Part shown: positions 27,563 through 36,197 of the stretch, piece after piece
Layout of the letters: each line of letters opens with the position of its first letter
Numbering within the stretch: position 1 is the first letter of the stretch
The notes under the pieces: model-generated
Seen by the model: only the letters and a program-made list of their open reading frames with translations
What the model was told of the DNA's origin: nothing
Database searches by the model: none
DNA from: Cytophaga hutchinsonii ATCC 33406
GTDB lineage: Bacteria > Bacteroidota > Bacteroidia > Cytophagales > Cytophagaceae
Direction of reading: 5' to 3'
NCBI RefSeq assembly: GCF_000014145.1
Contig: NC_008255.1
Coordinates: 3,426,001 to 3,490,000, forward strand
Length of the DNA stretch: 64,000 bases
Translations under genes and position numbers: made by a program

Positions 27563-28357
27563 TTAATAAACATAAGGGCCACGCTGCTTAATCTTCTGGT
27601 TTAGCGGCTTCGCACTTAGATACACAAAGCGTGGCACACCATCACCAATAATCGTGTTTGGAACACCTGATTCTAAAAAATAAAAATTTCCCGCATATAC
27701 CACGTGTTCATGAATCTGAACCATTCCGTCAAGCACATATACAAAAGAGGTATATCCGCTTTCCGGTGTCAACACAATGGTATTCTTCTTTAATTGAATG
27801 TCGAGGTAAGAAAGGTCGCAGCCACAATGCACTTGCAGCACAGATCCTTTACCAGCTATGGTACGTACAATGCGTGTGCTATCAGCTGACTCAACGGGAA
27901 GTGTTTCTACTAATTGATATGTTGGCTCTGCTGCTTTAGCCGCTGCCGGAATATTCACCCAGAGCTGTAAGCCTCTGTTCACAGCTGATGCGCCTGGCAT
28001 TTCAGAATGCAATAGACCACTGCCTGCCGTAAAGCGCTGTGCCTGGCCTGCATATACTGTATCGTTGTTTCCAATATTGTCTTTATGAACAAAACTGCCT
28101 TCAATCATGTAGGTAATGGCTTCAAAACCTATATGCTTGTGTGTTGGAAAACCCACCGGAGGAGACACGGTAAAGTCGTCCAGTAAAATAAACGGATCCG
28201 CATGCTTCACAAATTTACCCGGAAACAACCGCAGCACTTCTGCACCTTCCCCATCCATCGCTGGTATTGCCGGATATACACGGCCCGGCTGCTGAGCCGC
28301 AACTGCACTGCTTACAGTCATTAAGAGCATGATTATATATACCGATCTGTATGTCAT
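27563..28357 (-). CDS. Pirin-family cupin with a signal peptide
   Basis: The 264-residue protein is a two-domain cupin of the pirin family. Metal-ligand motifs are intact: the two His of THKHIGFE and the His/Glu of LLHSEMPG. The N-terminus (about 1-22, MTYRSVYIIM then LLMTVSSAVAAQQ) looks like a cleavable Sec signal with an AxA site, which is unusual because pirins are normally cytoplasmic or nuclear. Some pirins have quercetinase activity; no substrate is claimed here. Its stop lies 4 bp before the chosen queA start, so the two are probably co-transcribed. Confidence 0.85.
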   Translation of the reverse strand: MTYRSVYIIMLLMTVSSAVAAQQPGRVYPAIPAMDGEGAEVLRLFPGKFVKHADPFILLDDFTVSPPVGFPTHKHIGFEAITYMIEGSFVHKDNIGNNDTVYAGQAQRFTAGSGLLHSEMPGASAVNRGLQLWVNIPAAAKAAEPTYQLVETLPVESADSTRIVRTIAGKGSVLQVHCGCDLSYLDIQLKKNTIVLTPESGYTSFVYVLDGMVQIHEHVVYAGNFYFLESGVPNTIIGDGVPRFVYLSAKPLNQKIKQRGPYVY

Positions 28358-28392
28358 AAAGCCGAAAGATTAATTCCTGTAATGTAAACAGA

Positions 28393-28423
28393 AAAGCCAT
28401 CCATATAATTCGTGGATGGCTTT
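28393..28423 (-). terminator. fabI terminator
   Basis: Perfect 11-bp arms (28393-28403 and 28413-28423; core GCCATCCA/TGGATGGC) with a 9-nt loop. On the minus strand it ends in TTTTC, 20 bp past the fabI stop and before the pirin gene. Confidence 0.65.
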
Positions 28424-28442
28424 ATAATATATTTATTTCATA

Positions 28443-29267
28443 TCAGCTGTTTGTTCGGTCTTCAAACAGCTGCATGATTTCGGGGGTCATACCTGTGGAA
28501 GAAAAACCTCCGTCATGCATCAGATTCTGCATGGTAACTTTACGCGTTAAATCAGAGAAGAGCACAATGGAATAACCGGCACATTCATCTGCACTGGCAT
28601 TACCCAGCGGCGACATAAGATCAGCGAAATCATAAAAAGCCCCAAAACCTGAAATGCCTTTGCCCGCTGTAGTTTTAGTAGGAGATTGAGAGATTGTATT
28701 CACACGTACTTTTTTCAATTTTGCAAACCGTGCGCCATATCCTCTGGCAATGGATTCAAGTGTTGACTTGGCATCGGCCATGTCGGTATAATCCGGGAAA
28801 ACACGTTGTGCGGCAATGTAGGATAAGGCAAGGATAGAACCATATTCATTCATCGCATCTTTCTTCTCTGCAACATGCATGATTTTATGAAAGGATAATG
28901 CCGATACATCTAAGGTTTTCAAAAACCAATCGTAATTCATATCACCATATTCCTTGCCTTTGCGGATGTTCGGGCTCATGCCGATGGAGTGTAAAATAAA
29001 GTCTATTTTGCCACCCAGAATTTCCATAGATTTGTCAAAGAGATTTTCTAATTCCTCAATGGATGTAGCATCTGCGGGTATTACCACTGCGCCACATGCT
29101 TCAGCCAGTTTATTTATTTCCCCCATACGCATCGCTATCGGAGCATTTGTAAGTGTAAATACTGCACCTTCTTCGTGCGCACGCTGAGCCACTTTCCAGG
29201 CAATGGAGTTTTCGTCCAAAGCACCAAAAATAATTCCTCTTTTACCCTTCAACAAATTGTAAGCCAT
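28443..29267 (-). CDS. fabI: Enoyl-[acyl-carrier-protein] reductase (NADH) FabI
   Basis: FabI reduces the enoyl-ACP double bond in the last step of each fatty-acid elongation cycle. The 274-residue protein has the atypical SDR cofactor start GKRGIIFGALDENSIAWKVA-like region, a SIGMSPN segment, and the catalytic Tyr pair and Lys (LSYIAAQRV and YTDMADAK, Tyr-x6-Lys). It ends in a Bacteroidota-type C-terminus with DGGFSSTG. It follows recN by 64 bp; a -7-like TATATTTG (29312-29305, minus) in that gap suggests it may also have its own promoter. Confidence 0.94.
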   Translation of the reverse strand: MAYNLLKGKRGIIFGALDENSIAWKVAQRAHEEGAVFTLTNAPIAMRMGEINKLAEACGAVVIPADATSIEELENLFDKSMEILGGKIDFILHSIGMSPNIRKGKEYGDMNYDWFLKTLDVSALSFHKIMHVAEKKDAMNEYGSILALSYIAAQRVFPDYTDMADAKSTLESIARGYGARFAKLKKVRVNTISQSPTKTTAGKGISGFGAFYDFADLMSPLGNASADECAGYSIVLFSDLTRKVTMQNLMHDGGFSSTGMTPEIMQLFEDRTNS

Positions 29268-29331
29268 GTATAGTTTGATTATGAGTTAGTAATAAAACGA
29301 ATATCAAATATACAATTTTATTTGCAGCGCC

Positions 29332-30987
29332 TTATTTCGATTCAAGCATTTCCATTGCATTCTTCAGAGCCGTTTCGCTTGGTTTTTCACCCCCGATCAT
29401 TTTGGCTATCTCTGTAACCCGCTCCTTTGCAAGCAATTCTTTCATCTTACTTACCGAACGTTCGCCGCTGGCATCTTTAAATACAAAATAATGCTTGTCA
29501 CCCATGGATGCAATCTGCGGCAAATGTGTGATAACTACCACCTGGTGACGGGCAGACATCTCCCGGATCATTTTACCCATTTTGATCGATACTTCACCGG
29601 AAATACCGGTATCAATTTCATCAAAAATAATTGTCGGCAACGCTACCTTATCTGCCAGCACATATTTAATCGCCAGCATCAACCTTGAAAATTCACCGCC
29701 GGAAGCAACTTGTTTCAGCTCATTAGGTGCCACACCTTTGTTTGCACTAAACAGCATATTGATTTTGTCAATACCGTACATAGTAGGTGCATCTGCACTC
29801 AACACCAGCTGAATGTGGGCATCGGGCATCGACAATTCTTTTAACAGCGCTTTAACCGATTGTTCAAATTTCGGCACCGCTTTGATCCTGTTTTCAGAAA
29901 CTACTTTAGCTTTGCTAAGCACAACGTCATACGTATGCTTAACTTCTTTCTCAAGCTGTAGCACTTCTTCATTTAATTGATCCAATGAAACCACTTTGCC
30001 TTCAAGCGTTTTTTCAAGTATCAGCAATTCGGAAACTGTTTGTACACGATGCTTTTTAAGTAAGGAATATATGCTGTTCAACCGCTCTTCAATAGGCGGA
30101 ATAAGCTTTGGATTAAATTCTACCTGCGCAGATTCTGCTTCAAGTTCTGCTTCTATATCTTTCAGTTCAACAAAAACAGACTGCAGTCGGTTTGCCAGTG
30201 TTTCGTAAGCAATGGACCATTGCTTAATCGATTGAAGCTGTTTGTTGTAATTCTGCAGGGTTGATAAAATACTTTGTTCGGAATTACTTAACGCATCCAG
30301 CGTAGCTTCCAGTTTTTGCTTTATATCTTCCGCGTGCTCTATCTTTTTGAGCTCCGCTTCCTTCGCTTCCATCTCCCCTTCTATCAGCGCTGCCTCTGCA
30401 AGTTCTGTATAGATAAACTGGTTATAGTCGGCTTGCTGCTGCAATTCCTGCAGTTCATTTTTTTTCAGCTGAAACCGGTGCTGTAAGTCTTTGTATTTTT
30501 TAAACGCCTGCTGATAATCCTTAAGAGCTGATTGATTAGAAGCAAAGCCATCCAGCAGGGATAGTTGATAGGCAACACTGCCCAGCAACAATGTATCGTG
30601 CTGCGAATGCACATCCATTAAATAATCGCCCAGTTTTTTTAAGGCATCCAGTGTAACCGGTGTATCATTGATAAATGCCCGGGACTTCCCATTGCTGCTT
30701 ATCTCCCGGCGGATGATACACTGATTGGTATAATCCAGATCATACTCTTCAAATAACGTTTCTAATTTATACGAACCGATCTGAAACGTTCCTTCAATAA
30801 TGCATTTGCGGTCTGTATGCAATAACACTTTCGTGTCTGCGCGATTACCAAGCAACAAGCCAACAGCACCAAGCATAATGGATTTACCCGCGCCGGTTTC
30901 ACCTGTTATAATATTAAAGTTTGCTGAAGGAGCTAGCTCCAGATCTTCAATAAGTGAATAATTTTGAATAACTAAGTTTTGAAGCAT
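29332..30987 (-). CDS. recN: DNA repair protein RecN
   Basis: RecN is an SMC-like ATPase that helps repair double-strand breaks. The 551-residue protein has Walker A GETGAGKS (29-36), a long Gln/Glu/Leu-rich coiled-coil middle (about 160-370), and the C-terminal signature and Walker B segments (ASGGEFSRLMLAIKY, IIFDEIDTGISGEV). Length fits. It begins 3 bp after the small Sm-like gene at 30991, so both are in one transcript downstream of porD and coaBC. Confidence 0.94.
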   Translation of the reverse strand: MLQNLVIQNYSLIEDLELAPSANFNIITGETGAGKSIMLGAVGLLLGNRADTKVLLHTDRKCIIEGTFQIGSYKLETLFEEYDLDYTNQCIIRREISSNGKSRAFINDTPVTLDALKKLGDYLMDVHSQHDTLLLGSVAYQLSLLDGFASNQSALKDYQQAFKKYKDLQHRFQLKKNELQELQQQADYNQFIYTELAEAALIEGEMEAKEAELKKIEHAEDIKQKLEATLDALSNSEQSILSTLQNYNKQLQSIKQWSIAYETLANRLQSVFVELKDIEAELEAESAQVEFNPKLIPPIEERLNSIYSLLKKHRVQTVSELLILEKTLEGKVVSLDQLNEEVLQLEKEVKHTYDVVLSKAKVVSENRIKAVPKFEQSVKALLKELSMPDAHIQLVLSADAPTMYGIDKINMLFSANKGVAPNELKQVASGGEFSRLMLAIKYVLADKVALPTIIFDEIDTGISGEVSIKMGKMIREMSARHQVVVITHLPQIASMGDKHYFVFKDASGERSVSKMKELLAKERVTEIAKMIGGEKPSETALKNAMEMLESK

Positions 30988-30990
30988 GGC

Positions 30991-31218
30991 TTAATACGCA
31001 GCTAATTTATCAACAACTATTTCAAAAACATCTGCAAGTAAAAAATGGTGTTTGCTGTTTCTGAAATCTTTAAATTCAAATGAGTCATTTTTCCAGGCAG
31101 TGATTATGCCATAATAAGTGGCTCCGTCTTTCAGAACAAGATGTACATCCGTATCAATCAGATGCTGCATATTTGCCCGAATGTCACTAATACCAATCCG
31201 TTGTAATCGCTTTCCCAT
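30991..31218 (-). CDS. 75-residue Sm/Hfq-like protein (candidate)
   Basis: I do not recognise a named family. The 75-residue chain has a short N-terminal helix-like part (about 10-22) and then a pattern like an LSm barrel: a first strand VHLVLKDG, Gly32 and Gly37 spaced as in the Sm1 motif (KDGATYYGIITAWKNDSFEF), and a C-terminal strand pair (HHFLLADVFEIVVD, 57-70) resembling Sm2. The fold is inferred by eye only. It starts with ATG at 31218, 48 bp after porD, and ends 3 bp before recN, so it is a genuine operon member. RNA binding would follow if the fold is right. Confidence 0.7.
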   Translation of the reverse strand: MGKRLQRIGISDIRANMQHLIDTDVHLVLKDGATYYGIITAWKNDSFEFKDFRNSKHHFLLADVFEIVVDKLAAY

Positions 31219-31266
31219 ACAAGCAAATTAATAAGGTATCGCTATACAAACAAGTACGTTTGTAAC

Positions 31267-32169
31267 TTATCGTAAAATTGTAGCATATCGCTCTGAATTC
31301 AGCGGATCAAGTACCCGCAACAAATTCACCACTTCATTTTTTTGTTCTGTATCAGCATCTCTGAAAATGTTGATGATTTCATCCCGCTTCGCTAAAAAAA
31401 AGCTGCGGATCAATGTTGAATAGGGCTTCAGTTTAATTACTTCATTTAAGGCTTTAAACATTCCAACAATCTGTAAGCGTGCTTTTGCCGGATCACTTAA
31501 ATAAATATCTAATCCAAGTCTGTGGTAATTATAAAAATTCTGTCTGAACGGCAATAACAATTGGCTGTTCAAATTTTCAATCAGTGCTGCTCTGTTATTG
31601 GCATCCCCGGATTGTGACCAGCCGCCACCTGCCTGTAAAGATATGTTGGCAATATTATATGCTTTTTCAACGTATGTTTGTCCGCCTAATTTTCCAAAGC
31701 TGTCGTAATCCAGTGCCAGAATAATATTGGCATAGAAAGCTAACATAGAAGTAAGATTAGAAGTAAACATATTGTCATTATAATTTAATGGTTCACCTAT
31801 GTTCAGTTCAAAATTAAAATTTTTATCAAAGTAATTCAGTAAAATCGTTTCATACGAAGTTCCGTAAACAGGGCGTGAAGACTGAACCTGCAGTGTAGCG
31901 GCATAAGAATACGGAGCGGGCTGTCCCGTAATGGTGATAGATATGTTTCCCCGGATACGTTCTTCTACCTGAAATTCATCGTTGGTCCATTTACGGTCAT
32001 TCAAAAAACGGGTAATCGTTTGTTTCATATCCGTAACAACCGACTCCTGAATATCCGGAATCTGAGAGGCGTCAATGGTAACATTCATATATAACTCTCC
32101 CTGGGCATATACATGCGCAACAGAAAGAATAAAAAAGAAGCTAATGATAACCGGTACTAATTTTTTCAT
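31267..32169 (-). CDS. porD: DUF4835 family protein, type IX secretion PorD-like
   Basis: The 300-residue exported protein has a signal peptide (about 1-22, ending in VYAQ), then a domain beginning GELYMNVTIDASQIPD, typical of the DUF4835 proteins that lie next to coaBC and recN across Bacteroidota; these have been linked to type IX secretion under the name PorD. No catalytic motif is visible. Its ATG overlaps the coaBC stop by 4 bp, so the two are translationally coupled. Family assignment rests on sequence style plus gene order; the secretion role comes from general knowledge of the family and is less certain. Confidence 0.78.
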   Translation of the reverse strand: MKKLVPVIISFFFILSVAHVYAQGELYMNVTIDASQIPDIQESVVTDMKQTITRFLNDRKWTNDEFQVEERIRGNISITITGQPAPYSYAATLQVQSSRPVYGTSYETILLNYFDKNFNFELNIGEPLNYNDNMFTSNLTSMLAFYANIILALDYDSFGKLGGQTYVEKAYNIANISLQAGGGWSQSGDANNRAALIENLNSQLLLPFRQNFYNYHRLGLDIYLSDPAKARLQIVGMFKALNEVIKLKPYSTLIRSFFLAKRDEIINIFRDADTEQKNEVVNLLRVLDPLNSERYATILR

Positions 32170-33371
32170 AGCAACAACAAATAATTTAATATATCCTTTG
32201 CAATATATTCTTTGCTTAACAATTGAGAGTGAAACGGCTCCTTATCTTTTGCATAAATAGTAATCTTATTGGTATCACCCGCAAAACCAGCTCCGGTATC
32301 ATTTAATGAATTTAAAACAATGGCATCTAAATTTTTAGACTGCAGTTTTTTTAGAGCATGTGTTTCCTCATCGTTTGTTTCCAATGCAAAACCAACAAAC
32401 AGCTGATGGTCCTTTTTCTTTTCTCCGCACGTTTTTGCTATGTCCGGATTCTTCTTTAAACGAATCGTAAACGAATCTTCTGCTTTTTTAATTTTGATAT
32501 CAGAAACCTGTTCCGGTGTATAATCGGCAACAGCTGCAGCAAATATAGCTACATCCTGTTTTTCAATTTCAGCCTGAACAACATCAAACATTTGCTGCCC
32601 TGAAACAATTTTATGCAACTGAACAGAAGCCGGTAACATACGCAACAATTCTTCATTTACCGGCCCGCAAACCAATGTTACCTCTGCACCCATCTTCCAT
32701 GCTTCTTTAACCAGGGCAAGCCCCATTTTACCGGATGAATGGTTTCCAATAAAACGTACCGGATCTAAGGCTTCGTATGTAGGACCAGCCGTAATGAGTA
32801 TTTTCTTATGTAGTAACGGAGCTTTCGTTCCAAAATCTGCCTCAATAATTTCAACAATGTTTTCCGGCTCTGCCAACCTGCCTTGACCGATTAACCCACT
32901 TGCCAATTCACCTGATTCAGCATCGATCAGCCGCACGCCATGCTGTTGAAGCCTGACAAGATTCTGCTGTGTGGTAACATGCTTGTACATGTCTAAATCC
33001 ATTGCAGGACAAACATAAACAGGGCATTTAGCAGAGAAATAAACGGAGAGCACTAAGTTATCGCAAATACCAGATGCCATTTTGCCGATGGTATTTTCAG
33101 ACGCAGGTGCAATGAGCATTACATCTGCCCAAAGAGCCAATTCAACATGGTTGTTCCAGACACCCTGATCGCCTTCGGTGAAGGCGTGCGCAACAGGATT
33201 TTCAGATAAGGTTGAAAGGGTAAGTGGCGTGATAAAAGTAAGGGCAGAAGGCGTCATTATTACACGCACTTCTGCCCCTTGTTTTTTAAGAATCCGGACA
33301 ATTAACGCAGACTTGTATGCTGCGATACTACCACATACCGCCAACAGAATTTTCCGTCCGCGTAATGTCAT
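32166..33371 (-). CDS. coaBC: Bifunctional phosphopantothenoylcysteine decarboxylase/synthase CoaBC
   Basis: CoaBC makes 4'-phosphopantetheine from 4'-phosphopantothenate and cysteine in coenzyme A synthesis. The N-terminal flavoprotein half (about 1-180) has GSIAAYK and VCPAMDLDMY, holding the Cys-Pro-Ala-Met segment of CoaC; the C-terminal CoaB half has ITAGPTYEALDPVRFI, SSGKMG and a KKNPDIAKT segment. At 401 residues it is full length. It follows rpoZ by 8 bp and overlaps porD by 4 bp. Confidence 0.95.
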   Translation of the reverse strand: MTLRGRKILLAVCGSIAAYKSALIVRILKKQGAEVRVIMTPSALTFITPLTLSTLSENPVAHAFTEGDQGVWNNHVELALWADVMLIAPASENTIGKMASGICDNLVLSVYFSAKCPVYVCPAMDLDMYKHVTTQQNLVRLQQHGVRLIDAESGELASGLIGQGRLAEPENIVEIIEADFGTKAPLLHKKILITAGPTYEALDPVRFIGNHSSGKMGLALVKEAWKMGAEVTLVCGPVNEELLRMLPASVQLHKIVSGQQMFDVVQAEIEKQDVAIFAAAVADYTPEQVSDIKIKKAEDSFTIRLKKNPDIAKTCGEKKKDHQLFVGFALETNDEETHALKKLQSKNLDAIVLNSLNDTGAGFAGDTNKITIYAKDKEPFHSQLLSKEYIAKDILNYLLLL

Positions 33372-33379
33372 ATAATTCC

Positions 33380-33724
33380 TTATTTTTCGTCTTCTTTTCT
33401 AGGTGTTGCCGAAGCAATACCTGTATGACGGAACATTACTTTATCTTCTAAAAACTCTTCTGTAGCCAATGTAGAAGGCTTTGGCATTCGTTCGTAGTAT
33501 TTAGAAATTTCAATTTGTTCACGGTTTTCAAATATCTCTTCCAAGTTATCTTCTTTTGAAGCAAACTCAGCCAGCTTAGAGTTTAATTCTTCTTTTATCT
33601 TGATAGAAATTTGTCTAGCGCGTCTAGAAATTACCACAAGTGATTCATAAATATTGCCAGTTTTTTCAGCGATCTTATCGTTGTCTCTGGTAACTAAGTT
33701 TGCGGATACAATTGGTGATTTCAC
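33380..33724 (-). CDS. rpoZ: RNA polymerase omega subunit
   Basis: The 114-residue protein matches the Bacteroidota omega subunit, which helps assemble RNA polymerase: NIYESLVVISRRARQI is the conserved helix that contacts beta-prime, followed by an acidic extension. The reading frame has no ATG near its start; the codon at 33724 is GTG and an in-frame stop lies nine codons upstream (33752-33754), so a GTG start is nearly forced. It sits between bamD (27 bp) and coaBC (8 bp), echoing the rpoZ-coaBC neighbourhood of many bacteria. Confidence 0.85.
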   Translation of the reverse strand: MKSPIVSANLVTRDNDKIAEKTGNIYESLVVISRRARQISIKIKEELNSKLAEFASKEDNLEEIFENREQIEISKYYERMPKPSTLATEEFLEDKVMFRHTGIASATPRKEDEK

Positions 33725-33751
33725 TCTATATGTTGTGTTAATTGAATGTAC

Positions 33752-34567
33752 TTATTTTAATTTAATCTTCTCCAAACGCTTTATGATATCATCATACATC
33801 TCGCTGGCAGCTTTTTTGTGAATGGTAGTAGGGTACTTATCCATGAATATCTGATAAAACTCAATGGCAAGTATATATCTTTCTTCCTGAATTTTCCCTT
33901 CCACACTATTTTTAGCTAAATGATATTGAGACGTAAAACGTGTGAAGTATGCTTTTTCCCCATAAATGGAATTGGGATATTCATTAACGAAGTTGCCGAT
34001 AGCGACAACCGCTGATTTATAATTTCCTACTTTATGATACATCATGGAATGTTCAAACGCCTTGTGCATCAATTTTGCATTCAGTTCATCAACAATTGCA
34101 TTACATTGATCCAGATAAATCGTCTTCGGATAACGTGTCAGAAAAGTAGTCATTGCTTTTAAACAATCATACGTACTTGTCTGATCCAGATTATACTCAG
34201 GCGAGTTCAGATACAACGAATATACATTCATGTACATGGTTTCTTCTACATATTTACTTCTTGGATAAGTCAAATAAAAATCCTTGAAGTAATAAGCGCT
34301 CATCATGTATTGCTTTTGCTTATAATAATTGTTCGCCAAATAATATAACGCCGTTTCTGCTTCTCCTTTTCCTTTTAAAATAGGAGTTATGTCTTCCAGC
34401 AATACACCTGCTTTATAGTTATCACCGTTGTTATAGTACTCAATGGCTGCAGTTAACTTTTCCTGAGGTGTACCTGTTTTTTGCAAATGATTAAACTTAC
34501 CGCAAGACACTTGCAGAAAAACAATCAGCGCGCAAACAGAAAATCTCAAAACACTCTTAAAAGGCAT
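33752..34567 (-). CDS. bamD: Outer membrane assembly lipoprotein BamD
   Basis: BamD is the essential lipoprotein partner of BamA in outer-membrane protein insertion. The protein has a lipoprotein signal with Cys22 (FLQVSC) and TPR-like helical repeats (e.g. YYLANNYYKQKQYMMSAYYF, YPRSKYVEE). The longer frame starts with TTG at 34576; the ATG at 34567 gives a proper lipoprotein signal and 271 residues. A perfect TATATTTG (34581-34574, minus) lies just upstream and would imply an almost leaderless message if used. The OstA-like gene lies 61 bp upstream. Confidence 0.9.
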   Translation of the reverse strand: MPFKSVLRFSVCALIVFLQVSCGKFNHLQKTGTPQEKLTAAIEYYNNGDNYKAGVLLEDITPILKGKGEAETALYYLANNYYKQKQYMMSAYYFKDFYLTYPRSKYVEETMYMNVYSLYLNSPEYNLDQTSTYDCLKAMTTFLTRYPKTIYLDQCNAIVDELNAKLMHKAFEHSMMYHKVGNYKSAVVAIGNFVNEYPNSIYGEKAYFTRFTSQYHLAKNSVEGKIQEERYILAIEFYQIFMDKYPTTIHKKAASEMYDDIIKRLEKIKLK

Positions 34568-34628
34568 AGCTTGCAAATATACGAAATGATTTTTGTTATT
34601 ACAATATCGTCAAAGAGAGTTAACTAAC

Positions 34629-36152
34629 TCATTTTAAATTAGTTCCTATCACTGTCTCCTTGGTTGGACGTTCTTTGATCCGCCATTTAAAACCCTTCAA
34701 TTTAACATCCTCAGGTTTAAGTTCTTGTGGCGGAATAAAAGCAGCATCAGGTTTGGTCACATAGGTTATGGTACTCAATTTATCATCTTTAAATAGTACA
34801 ACGATGGAACCTGCTTCAGCCTTGTTCACGCCCATCAGTTTTTTTTCACCTTCAAGTGCATGGTAAATACTTTCTGCATTTCCTTCCACTAAAATTTTAC
34901 TGATGTGATTATTGGCAAAAAAAGCGGTTATCTGCCGGCCCTTGATCTGATTAAAATTATCAATGGTATCTTTTGAAATCACGAATGCATTAACATGCAT
35001 GTGCATGGTATGCATCTTACCGTTTTTCTGAACCATCCAGATAGAATCTGCCACCAGCTGATTTTCGCCGTTCCACAACACAGGATTGGTATATAAATAA
35101 ATGGTTGAATCATAAAAATTATATACCAGAGAATCACACCGTGCCTGCATGTCTTTACGGAAAAGCTGCACATGATAATACGCCTTGAGTAATTTTATTT
35201 TTTTAATGGTATCATTAATTGAAACCAATGTATCTGCTTTTAAAAATAACGTATCTGTATTATTAACCTGATACATTAAGGGATTTCCGGAAACGATTGA
35301 ATACCCGTTCTTTCCTGTGTATTTGGCGTGCTGCCCAAGTACGGTAATGCTGTCTTTTTTATTTTCAATTTTAACTTCTCCGGTTACAACACCAAGTTTT
35401 GTCTTTTCATCGTAGTCAATTTTATTTCCGGAAATGGTATTGTCTCCTGAAAAGACCTGTGCCCTGCCCCCAAAGTACATCACTGAAGTTGCGGTATTGT
35501 ACGATCCTTCTTTTGATTTAATCACACCATCTTTTGTGGTGATCTTGGTTTCGCCCCTAAACGTGGCAAGGCGGGATTGAGAATTATATTGCAACGTATC
35601 GGCATCTAGCAGGAAACCTTGTCCGGGGTTGGTAATGTGTACGTTCTTTTTAAACGTGAATATTTTTGTACCTGTATTGTATACACCAATAGTACTGGTT
35701 AGGTTATTTCCTTTATCACTGATATTGGCACCGGAAAAATAACTTACATTTTTACCTTCACGATCGTAGTTTAACGCAGTTGTTTTTAAGATCGTTTGTT
35801 TATCAATCAATATAACATCACCGATTGCTTTTGCTTTTTTCGTGTTACCATCATATTCCAGTTTATTACAGGTCATGGTTAATGTATCGCCCTGTACCAG
35901 GCGTACGTGACCAAACGCTTCCACATAGTTTGTCTTTGCATACTGAAACGCCGAGTCACAATACAAAAACATTTCTCCCTGTTTGAATATAACATGATCC
36001 TTTAGTTTTACATAGGCTTCCTTACCTTCGCTGCCCATTAAGGCGCCGGCTTGTATTAATTCGATTTTTTCTGAAGGTGTCTGCGCAAAACAATCGCCTC
36101 CATTTAAAAAACCCATTACCAGTAGTATAATTAAAGATATTCGTAGAAACAT
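34629..36152 (-). CDS. OstA/LptA-like periplasmic protein
   Basis: The protein has a signal peptide (MFLRISLIILL to CFAQ) and a long chain of beta-strand repeats typical of the OstA/LptA/LptD N-terminal fold, e.g. VEAFGHVRLVQGDTLT and AKAIGDVILIDKQT. These proteins bridge lipopolysaccharide across the periplasm. At about 507 residues it is much longer than E. coli LptA (185), as is usual in Bacteroidota. The longest frame starts with TTG at 36218 and would overlap tilS; ATG 36152 (or 36164) fits the signal peptide, and TATTTTTG at 36176-36169 is a plausible -7 box giving a leader of about 10 nt. It heads the bamD-rpoZ-coaBC-porD-recN run. Confidence 0.85.
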   Translation of the reverse strand: MFLRISLIILLVMGFLNGGDCFAQTPSEKIELIQAGALMGSEGKEAYVKLKDHVIFKQGEMFLYCDSAFQYAKTNYVEAFGHVRLVQGDTLTMTCNKLEYDGNTKKAKAIGDVILIDKQTILKTTALNYDREGKNVSYFSGANISDKGNNLTSTIGVYNTGTKIFTFKKNVHITNPGQGFLLDADTLQYNSQSRLATFRGETKITTKDGVIKSKEGSYNTATSVMYFGGRAQVFSGDNTISGNKIDYDEKTKLGVVTGEVKIENKKDSITVLGQHAKYTGKNGYSIVSGNPLMYQVNNTDTLFLKADTLVSINDTIKKIKLLKAYYHVQLFRKDMQARCDSLVYNFYDSTIYLYTNPVLWNGENQLVADSIWMVQKNGKMHTMHMHVNAFVISKDTIDNFNQIKGRQITAFFANNHISKILVEGNAESIYHALEGEKKLMGVNKAEAGSIVVLFKDDKLSTITYVTKPDAAFIPPQELKPEDVKLKGFKWRIKERPTKETVIGTNLK

Positions 36153-36168
36153 GGATGTAATCATTTTA

Positions 36169-36176
36169 CAAAAATA
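36169..36176 (-). promoter_or_regulatory. Candidate -7 element for the OstA-like gene
   Basis: TATTTTTG on the minus strand matches TAnnTTTG and lies 16 bp upstream of the ATG at 36152. No -33 TTTG is evident at the right distance. It supports the short start for the OstA-like gene. Confidence 0.35.
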
Positions 36177-36197
36177 ATTAAATTGTATATTTAACCT

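Noticed and set aside
34617-34630. GAGTTA-AC-TAACTC hairpin as an OstA-like gene terminator.
   Set aside because: Short stem overlapping the stop codon with no T run, and the downstream bamD gene appears to be in the same unit.
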